Of a stretch of 64,000 nucleotides of DNA, positions 54,681-64,000 are shown one piece after another (position 1 is the first letter of the stretch; each line of letters begins with the position of its first letter). A program made the position numbers and the translations under genes. The notes beneath the pieces are model-generated. The model had not been told where the DNA came from, ran no database searches, and saw nothing but the letters and a program-made list of their open reading frames with translations. The stretch comes from Hymenolepis diminuta (Eukaryota > Platyhelminthes > Cestoda > Cyclophyllidea > Hymenolepididae): assembly GCA_900708905.1 (NCBI GenBank), contig CAADRB010000108.1:19061-83060 (forward strand), written 5' to 3'.

Positions 54681-57600
54681 AAATGAGTAAATTAAGGAGC
54701 CTTTAAGAAACCTAATGTGTCACTCATTATTTTTTCGGCCGTTTTACGATTTAGTGGGAATTTTGTATCCTATTTCGAATATAAAACAGCGAATTTCCTA
54801 GAAACTGCCCTTATAAGCTAAACGTATGTGATATAGATCCAAAAGCTCAGTCTTTCCTCTTGCTTACTTGAATATGTGTATTCAGGCATATAATAGTATT
54901 TTGGCTTTGAGGGTACAGTAAGCTGGCAATTTAACGGCATGAGATGATTGGATGCTGGATCATCCCAGGTTTTTTGGTTAGTAGCATAAAACTGAGACAT
55001 CCTAGAAACAGCGGAGAGAGCTTATTCAGCCGCACCATAAACTGAAGTCATGCTACTACATGTAATTATTTTAATGGGTGAGTAAGGACGAGTTAAAGGG
55101 GTACATCTCTTCAGTATGTACCATTACTAATGCTAAAAAGGGAAGCATAGCTGTTTCACTTCAGTCCTTAACTGAGTGAATCTACCCATCTCGTGCCTGT
55201 CCTTGTCTTCTTCCATCTCATTCACATGTGTGTCTTTCATATGCGGTTCCTATTAACTCCAATGATTTTATTTCCTATTTTATAAAGCAAATTATCCTGT
55301 GTCGACAAGTGCGGGAGTGCATGCATGATCCCTGCTTATTTCATAAATTCGGACAGTACCATCAAAACTTCTGGAGCTTGAAAGTTACTTTTAGGTTTCG
55401 GACAAAATGACCTTCTACAGCTTTGAAATAATGATTTTTCCATCCTTTGAGGCTTGGATCTGCGACATCTGGTGGAGCTGCAGATAAAAACCAACTTAAA
55501 AGCATACTTAATTGAAGATGTTCAAATCATTATTGTTGGAATAGAAGAAGTATTAAGTATATATAAATGGCCATAGCACAGAAGTTTAAATTATTCGACA
55601 GAATATTACCCAGTCTCCTCATTCATATTTTAATAGCTCTTTTAGATATCACAGTTAGTATTTCAGCAAAATATCTGATTGTAATTTCCGAGAAATTAAA
55701 AATTATCAGTATCTGGCAGAAGTTTATTTTGTTGCTTCAAAATATTATTTTTTTATTTATCATAAAATTAAGCAATCTTTTCATAAACCATTTCTAATGA
55801 AGGAAAGCTCGTATGTTTGTAAGTTACGTCAATGATTGAATGTCCCGGACAAAGTCTGGTAGGAACCATGGCTGTTGGCGCCTTTTGGCTAGGATTGAGT
55901 AGTGATTAAATAGCTACTTCGCAATAGCAGTCAGTCAAAATATGGCCAAAATATTGTAAGTTAATAAAATTAAAATGATTTTTAAAACTTTATTAGGGAA
56001 ACGTAATTATTATCTTTGAACTTTTCACAGTTACTTTTTAGAGCTACTTCAAATGCACAACTTTAATTCAATATTTGAATTGCATACGTCATTGGTTATT
56101 GATATGCACTCATACTTGTTACTGGTTTGTTTATTCTAAACTCAATATAAATGAACTATACTTGCTAATTGAGTTTCGAAAATATGCTGCCTGGAGCACG
56201 TTTAAATTATTTTTCTTAAATTATCTGCCCTAACATTTATTAAATAAGGTATCATCTAAAAAGAAGATGCTATAGAGATTACTCGGAAAGCTTAACACTT
56301 TCAATTTACTCTGAACAGAGTACATAGATTGTCATTCAGGACGGAATGGATCAGGTCCTATGGTGTTATATTTTGATGCAATAAACAATACTTAATAAGT
56401 GACAAATGAGTAACTTAAAGGGTTCCAGGGGTTGACCCTATCCTCTTACTCCATCCAAGTTGCACTTTTATTCAAACCGCTCCATCATTTTTCGTGTTTG
56501 ACACTTTGGTTGGTTGAAGTCTAAAGGTAATCCAATTCGTCTATAATTCTGGAATTAGCGTTTGATTTAAAATGCATAAAGCGCTTAACTAGTCTGTTTA
56601 TTTCTTCACTAGAAGAAATATATATTTTTCCGTGAGTAGACATAAAGGTGATGAAAGTTATTGAATGAATTTTTTCTCATAAAATAATATAAATGCACCC
56701 AAGCGCATAAAAATCCATGTATATGTTAAATAAAATTAAATGTAAGTAAAGTAATCGAAATTTAAATATTCTGCCAGTTCCTCGTCAGAAATCTTTTAAA
56801 CAAACGTCTCTCTTTTCAACTATTTAGGATAATTATCTGCTTACATTTTCAACTAATGTGATATTTTTACGAATCACCTTCCATGGCGAGTCCTATTAAA
56901 AGTAAGATTTAAACGTTTTGTACAGAAATATCTTAAAAATAAATAAATAATTGTTTGAGGACTATTTTACTCTTGGCATGGTTTGATAAAATTTTTCTAT
57001 TTTATTTATTTTATGGAATTAACCAGACCTTTTGCTGAGAGAAGTGGTTTTCTTTTTGATGTTTCTTTATTTAGTTGACTGAGAATTGAATGATTTGTAA
57101 CTTTGTTCATACTTCTCCTAATAAAACAATGAAATAGTTTAGTAAAATAACTTTTAATATTAAAACATTACTTAATTTATACAATATATTTTCATTTTTA
57201 ACGTTTACTCTTCTTTTATCTAAGTCACGAATATTCGACTATTACAAAAGGTCATTCGATATTTTGTAGTCTGTTATAAAATATCGATTGCTTGCATTCT
57301 ATTTAAATTATAATTATGAAAATAGATAAATTATTATAGCTTTTAAAATTACTTTCGAGATTCTTTGCTTTCACACTTGATGGGAGAATGGAGATGGGCT
57401 GATTCAATTTAGCATTTTGGATCGTGTGCACAACTTATATATGGTAATTGTCATGGCAACTCTGCACACATCCATTATCATATACACTTATTGGAGTAGA
57501 ATTTTGATAAGTCACAATTAGTCATTTTCCATTCAACCATTCAATGTGAACATGACCACTCTATAAAGTTAAGCAATCGAAGCACGATGATTTGTTTACA

Positions 57601-60600
57601 GCAATTAGATTCAATGAACCATTCATTTTTAGTATCACCTCCGTGACATTGACTTTTATTCATGAAAATGTCCATTGACGTAGCAAAATATAATTTTCTC
57701 GGGATTCAGAAGGATCCTACTTTATCCGGATTCAGGCGATTGTCTAGGCAATATTATTTCATGAGATTTCACGGCCTTTTACTTTTTTGCACTTAAATTT
57801 TACATCTGTATACCGGATCGAAAATTCTTCCAGTTGCTGGACTATTTCTGAGTTTCTGCTGATGGAACTTCCATTGCCTTCAAGTCCCATATTTACTTAC
57901 TGTTAAAAACACGGCATAATTGTGGCTGGTATTTAGTAGTGCAAGGGATTCCTAACAAAACCTCCAATTTTTAACGAAAATTTCTTAAGCTTTCACCTGG
58001 AGTTGTCGTAGCCAACGCTGTGTGTTCATATTGAACTAATTTTAATCAAAACTGTTTAGTACAATAAAAATTTTCTTAAAGATTTTTGCATAATTCCTCT
58101 AGATTACTACTTTTTAAGAAAATTGAATCTTTAATGAAAAATTTCCTATTTATTCTGCGATAGGGATTTCATTGTCGTCAAAGGACCTAAGAATTTAATT
58201 TTCCAAAAAGTGCTATTCATATTTTAGATATAATTATCAATGAAATTTACTATATTTAAATAATTATACTGAAGAATTATTCCACTTGATAATCGAGCTA
58301 TTCATTTGACGTTGAGAACGAGGTCTACGGCAATTTTAGGAGTCAGCTCGCTATGACATATTTTGTAACCTGTTTGCGACCTGAGTCCAAAGCTACTCTT
58401 GGGTTTCCAAATAAATCTACATAAAACTCGTCATTTAATGAAATGGTGACTGTGGGCAGAAATGTACTATAGAAAATATAATTACATAAGTTTCTCTATT
58501 TTTGTTTCTATAATGCGACAACTACTAATGGTTAATAATCAGTATGCCTATTCATTACTTGCTTAATATAATATCAGTCACATTTGTGTATTGGCTAATG
58601 TCCCTAAAAACTGATTAGTATGAGGTAAAATGCCAATTTTGACAAATTATGAAATTACTTCGAGTAGATTTGCAAATCATCATGAGAAACTAAAATGGAA
58701 TGTATTTTATTTACGACTTCCCTGATTGGTATTTTCAGTAATAGATAGAAAACAACACGAAGCTTGTTTGCATGAATTGTAAACTCAAAAATCATAAAAA
58801 TATTCACACCGGAAATTAAACACACCAATGTAAGTGCATTAATCTGTTCATTAATATACAGCTGAATTTTTACAATTAAGTAACTTTATTTAAATTTGCT
58901 CCAATTTCATGTAAATATTAATAAAGAATCTTAATTCACCTCAAAAGTGATTAAAAATATTTCTTTTTATTATTGGAAAATAGTAAATTGTTCTTAATAG
59001 AAGTTGTGTTCTCTTTTCATCTCATTCATGAATAATTGATAATTGCGCGAAAATTAATGCCTTTAAAATAACATTACCTCGCCTATTAATCGAATTTTTT
59101 TAGTTATTTGTCGATATTTGCGTAGAATTATGACAAAAGCGACCCCTTAGATCCCTTTTGTACTGATAATTTAAATAAAGGGATATATTTCCCCAAAATA
59201 ATCTAAAGATTGTAAACCAAGGCAAAAAATAATGTTCTTTTAATAATACGAGGCTTATTTCATATTGAATTTTTAAATTGCAAATCGGAGGTCCAAACCC
59301 AAAAAACCTTCGTCAAGACTATGGCTTTAAAGATGGTTCATAAAGCCGTTCCTTTTGAATGAAATTCTTCCATTTGAACTTTAAACGTACCAATCGATAA
59401 TATATTTATTAAAAAATAAGTATATCGACTAAGTGAAATTGTCATCATTACCACCGTTAGAAAATGTAAAAGGACTTTTAAATAGAGAACCAATCTGAAA
59501 GTGCTTGGAATGGGAGTCAAGAAACATAAAATGAAGTTAGGATGTTGAAAGCCTTACTTTACTTGAATAAAGTTGTTCACTTCTCATTAGACGTACAATT
59601 CAGTTCATAGTGTCTAGCGTTCCAAAGCTTATGCTTTAATTGTTTATTTTATTGAATGGCTGGCCATGGTTCCTTAGTACCATCAAGCAGCCTAGATATT
59701 AAATAATGTAATTTGTGCACAGCAGAACCCAATTGAGTATTCACTCAGGAAGAATTGTATTTAAAAATGAAATTGTTAATCATTTGGAAAACTGAGGAGA
59801 GCTGAATTAATGAAATAAATGTGATTCATCATCTTATTAGCTTATAATTTTCTTAATAAAAATAAAAATTTTTTAGTTTTCAAAAATACCGGTATTTTTT
59901 CTGGTGTAAAAGATAAGCCCATTTTGTTGCTACTCAGTTCATATCGAAAATAAACGTGGGCCAAGCGAAATATATTTCTAATTTATGAACATACAAAGGT
60001 AAATGAGGAAACTGGTCTTCAGAATACCGAAAAATACGTTTTTGAGCACGCCGACAGGTAGTTCTCGCTTGATTTACTCTGAAAATGAATTACATTTCTT
60101 CGCAATTAACTTACTGAGTACTTTCGCAGCAACCGTTGATTGCATTTTACCAATAAGTTTTGGATTCATTCAAACCGAAGTCAATTATTGAAGTCCCTGA
60201 AATCTTGAGAGAGAGAGGAAATTGCTCGGCAATGATTTTGTATATAAAACACCTTGTACTATAATAAAATCCGGTAAGCACGTATCATCCTGTGAGCTTA
60301 GCTACTTGAAATAAAGACGTTAAGAACAAGATCATGGCATTAGAGAACCAGATTTTATGATATTTACTCGTTGACGAGTTCACGTTCTGAAATTCAAACG
60401 TCTTGATTCGTCCACGATGTACTGAACTTATTCAAGTTGCTTCCCAGAGTTAAAAATTGCTTTTTTGCGCTTTTGTGGATAAAAATGATAATTGTCAATT
60501 GAATCAATTTAAGATCCTTTAAACCTAGAAATGGCAGTTATACTCCATAATTCTTTTAAACAATTGTTTCGAGAGTACGCTTTCTTTTGTAATTAGGAAA

Positions 60601-62699
60601 ATGTAAATTGAACCGTGAAATGTAAGCTTGGGAAAGCGCTAATTAATGTAAACTTTCGCTCTTAAAACTCGGCATCTGTTAACACTTTCACTTGCTTGCT
60701 TTGAACGCTAATTTCCAACAAAACAAATTTAAAATATTTAGAAAATGTACTTTCAGTAACAAAAGGTTCTACAGCAGTAGGGATTATGCAGATACTTAGA
60801 TGTCAGTACTACAATTCTCCAATGTACCTTTACCTTCTTTTCAAAAAATTTTCTTTTGGAGGCTGCGTATCCTCTGTTCAGAATCTCATCTCTGATGAAA
60901 TTATTTGCCTGACTGGACTTGACAAGTGGTTCATTATTTTGCATCAACATCATCGGATTAGAAACTGCATTATTGTTGAAGTTTTAAGGCTTAGAAATTA
61001 AATATTTCGCCTCAATATTATTTTTTATTAAATAGCTAAAACATAGACATTTGTTAGCTTTAAGAAGGATTGTTAGCGGCTGTGGTTCTTGATTTCCCTA
61101 TACCTATTCTGCTGTCTTTATAGTCTATCTAATTTTCTGTGACAACAAGACCAAAGAGAAGGCAGCTGTAGTCAGTTGAGAAGCAGATATACCAAAGAGG
61201 TGAGGTGGTCACCGTTGCCGTTGGAGGCAGAGGTTGCAGAGGACTAGAGCAGAGTAGGAAAGAAATTGCATGAGTGTACAAGAGCTGATGATCTAGTGCT
61301 CGTATACAATGTTGTTTATATTGGTGATAGCCTGGGAACAAAAGAAAAAGGGAGTAGGGACTGAGACTGCAACAGTGACATTTGAAAAGCATTGTGAAAG
61401 GTCAGACAGACTCTATCGATAATTGATTTAAAATGAGCCCTGGCGACGGTGCTATTCAAAATCTCGGTGTGGAAAGTCAGCTTGGATAGACTGACAGATG
61501 TGACTAGGCATGGGAGAATTCGTTGCTATCTCAAGTAATTTGATACCACATATGGAGAAAATTTATCTCTATAAATTACTCAACTTACAAATCACGAAAC
61601 GGCACTGTAAACTATCAAATCACTAATTTGTTGAGACCCGAAAAGTGGTTAGATTGAGCTTTTCACGAAAGTGATAGGGTTATGTATTTGGCTTGAGGAA
61701 TAAACAAGTTCGAATACATAACCTTAATTCATGAGGGTGGTTTCTTGATAAAACCAACATTAATAGCGCTGAACAGGAAAAGTTGAATTTCTGATTTGAT
61801 TCATTTATATAAATAAGAATGGTAAATAAATTTGCAAGTTACGCTAATGCAAATGCCAAAAGAAATTAAAGAGATATATTATGAGATAAAAGCAAAGCAA
61901 ATTTTAAAGAGAAAACTTTGAAATAACTTCGAGCTGAAAGTCAGCTTAACTTCAGACATTGAACTTTAAATAGATGTACTAGTCCAATATCGGCAAAACT
62001 ATGGGATAACAGCAGGGATAAAGTACAAATGAATGAGAAAAACTTTTTTTTATTTTAAAAATTTTGTTTTCATGATATCTACGCTGCTCAGTTTTATTTA
62101 TCAGGAAATAACAGACGCACTGACCTATAGTATAGTGTCCTCTGGACGCCGTAGAGTACGTCTTATGACTTGTACCAAGGAGGAAAGACGTCTGCATAAT
62201 AAGTAACTAATTTTAATTACGAAAGGGGGACTACATGATACATTTAAGCATAGAGGGATGACTTAGCGGACATTTACGTGTCCACATCGGTTGGAGCCAT
62301 TGGCCACATAAAGGTCAGACTGGTTTACGGCAATGGAGGAATTAACTAGAATAAGGAAATATTATAGGGAAACATGGGAAAAAATGTCACAATAGGTCCG
62401 GAAAATGACAGATATCAGTATTGACCGAGATTGCACACAAAGCAGAGCTTATATTTTACTAAAAACAAATAGCAATGTTATATAGCATTGAAATTAAAGC
62501 GAGCAATTTTGTGTTTATCTTCAACTTCCGTATTCAAACGCCATCAAAAGGTTTTTTTTGAATTCCCAAACATTGGATAACGCATTTAAACATGTTGATG
62601 TTAAAATAATTACTAACAGCTGACAGCTAAGACCAATTCCAGAAAAGAAGACCAAGAGCCGTTTTTGGCCAAATTGTATTGACCACGCCGCAATGAGGA

Positions 62700-62741
62700 T
62701 TGAAGAGAGTAAGAGAGGGAGAGAGAAGGAGAGAGCTGAGG
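62700..62741. repeat. GA-rich simple-sequence stretch
   Basis: AGAG and GGAG units run imperfectly for about 40 bases; the opposite strand is CT-rich. Confidence 0.6.
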
Positions 62742-62913
62742 AATAGACGAGATGGGGGAAGCGTTGGAGCCGGTAACTGAGACACGTTTGTACATAAGGG
62801 GAAATACAAAGCAGTTTATATGAATCATTTGAGTAAGGCCGAGTGAGATTAGGAGTAGAGATATACTTTTAAGTGAAATGAGGCTGTTATAGGAAGGGGA
62901 AAACTGACAGAGA

Positions 62914-62928
62914 GGGTTAGGGTTAGGG
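62914..62928. repeat. Short interstitial telomere-like tract
   Basis: GGGTTAGGGTTAGGG, two and a half units of the TTAGGG repeat used at flatworm telomeres. It is too short to claim more than a resemblance. Confidence 0.5.
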
Positions 62929-64000
62929 ACACAAAAGACGTTACTCCAGTTTCGCAGATGAAAAACTTAAGTGCTGTCATAGAGAATATGAATAGAGTCA
63001 TTCTGGAAACGCATAGAGGGTTATTCTTCAAACAGATTGGAAGGAATCGATTTGATTTCTAATGGGCGAGTCATTAATTTTGTTATAATGCTGGGTGAAC
63101 CGTGCGTTGATATTGTTGCACGTTCCGTTATTATTGTTAATTTACAACTCGACTTAAGCTAACCATATAAAAAATTAAATTTTTTACGTGGGAAGCGCGG
63201 GATTCACGAAAATGTTGAACCTGTTCAAAATGCGCTAAGAAAAAGGATAGAGTAGCTGTATAATATCAATTCAAGACATTTTCGAACTCAAGTTACATGC
63301 TTCCCTATTTATTGGATTCATATTTTAGTGTTTAAATGTTCAAACGTTAGAATTTTCCTCCTATTTCCCGAGGAAAATCGCGTTTACGGATTTCTAAAAT
63401 TACTGAACAGGAGATTTATACGAATCAATTACCTCAGATACAGTTTTCTTCTGTTTACCCAGATACTAGCAGAAGAAGAATTCTAAAATGATTTTAACTT
63501 GGCAAAACTTGACGTTAATATACAACATTGGATTTTTAGTCTGGGTGGACTTATAACACGATCTATTGTCATAACAACAGATTCAATATCGACGGAGTGT
63601 AGATGGAGTACGGAAGGCCTACTTTCTTACAGGTTACAGAGTCCAGCCAAGCTATCGCACGCTGGTTGGAAGCTTCATTGGGAACAGAGAAAAAACTCAG
63701 GGGGGTGGGAGAAGCTGTTTGTGAGTATGAGGATGTAGAATATAATGAATGTGTTCATAGATGCTTTTAAAAGGGGGCCAACGCACTTTTAAGTAAGAGT
63801 GAGACGATTAAAGGAAATCAGGACATAAAGCGTGTGAGTGGAGTTTTGACAACGATGATTTTATGAAGCACTTTGGCGGAGACCTCTAAACGTTTCATCG
63901 CCTAAGTTGGTTAAGCATGTTTGAGTGAGTTATTACATTGTTACAAGAAGTTTAATACTAATGAATATGATTTTTGAATCGGTTGGGATGATGCTTGACT

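Larger units (their letters stand above)
53456..64000. other. Gene-poor right end
   Basis: It should contain the missing 5' exon or exons of the Tctex1 gene, but none can be named. Apart from the mariner fragment at 54384, there are only short open frames. Less AT-rich, purine-rich plus-strand patches at about 61140-61490 and 62630-62960 stand out and may be decayed elements. Confidence 0.5.

Noticed and set aside
55567..55797. 76-codon hydrophobic frame resembling a membrane protein
   Set aside because: The composition (Ile, Leu, Lys, Phe) is what AT-rich DNA gives by chance, and there is no homologue I recognise or splice context.
1..64000. CRISPR arrays, bacterial operons, phage or defence systems
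   Set aside because: No regularly spaced repeats, no ribosome-site-led gene strings; spliced metazoan genes exclude a prokaryotic source.

Overview
The window reads as nuclear DNA of a flatworm, most likely a tapeworm. This is an inference from gene content. It has AT-rich spacers, small exons with GT/AG splice sites, host genes whose best remembered matches are metazoan, and degraded mariner and Ty3/Gypsy elements. No search could be run, so the species is open. The sequence is a draft scaffold: there is an N at 23107, a single N at 26485 and seven Ns at 37017-37023.

Layout. (1) 1-9258 holds the last five exons of a NUP155-type nucleoporin (+ strand) and 2.8 kb of 3' flank. (2) 9259-16113 is mostly non-coding, but 13297-14115 carries a stray terminal exon of a Tctex1-type dynein light chain (- strand). 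(3) 16114-17750 (- strand) is the N-terminal, SPRY-containing part of DDX1. The ATP-binding motif I is missing and no helicase core follows. (4) 17751-24739 is empty apart from old repeats. (5) 24740-25830 (- strand) is a complete three-exon transaldolase of 323 residues with a TATA box. (6) After the N at 26485, 26486-35743 repeats bases 1-9258 with no difference that I could find, including the NUP155 exons. (7) 35744-41047 holds Ty3/Gypsy LTR material, including an internally deleted and rearranged element. (8) 41048-53455 (- strand) is a Tctex1 gene assembled from three exons whose splice phases agree. Its introns hold a mariner broken by an LTR, and further repeats. (9) 53456-64000 shows no convincing gene; it has a mariner fragment, purine-rich patches and a short telomere-like tract.

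The main structural signal is that two blocks recur in the same order and orientation: the NUP155 3' end (1-9258 and 26486-35743) and the Tctex1 terminal exon block (13297-14115 and 41048-41866). The DNA between them largely does not align. This fits either an uncollapsed haplotype pair or misjoined contigs, or a young segmental duplication. The exact 9.26 kb identity and the N at the junction favour an assembly cause.

The genes are unrelated housekeeping functions (nuclear pore scaffold, pentose phosphate pathway, RNA metabolism, dynein/cilia), so no operon-like cooperation is expected. I do not see a new defence or metabolic system here. The items most worth a second look are the duplication, the DDX1 fragment without its Walker A region, and the scrambled Gypsy element.
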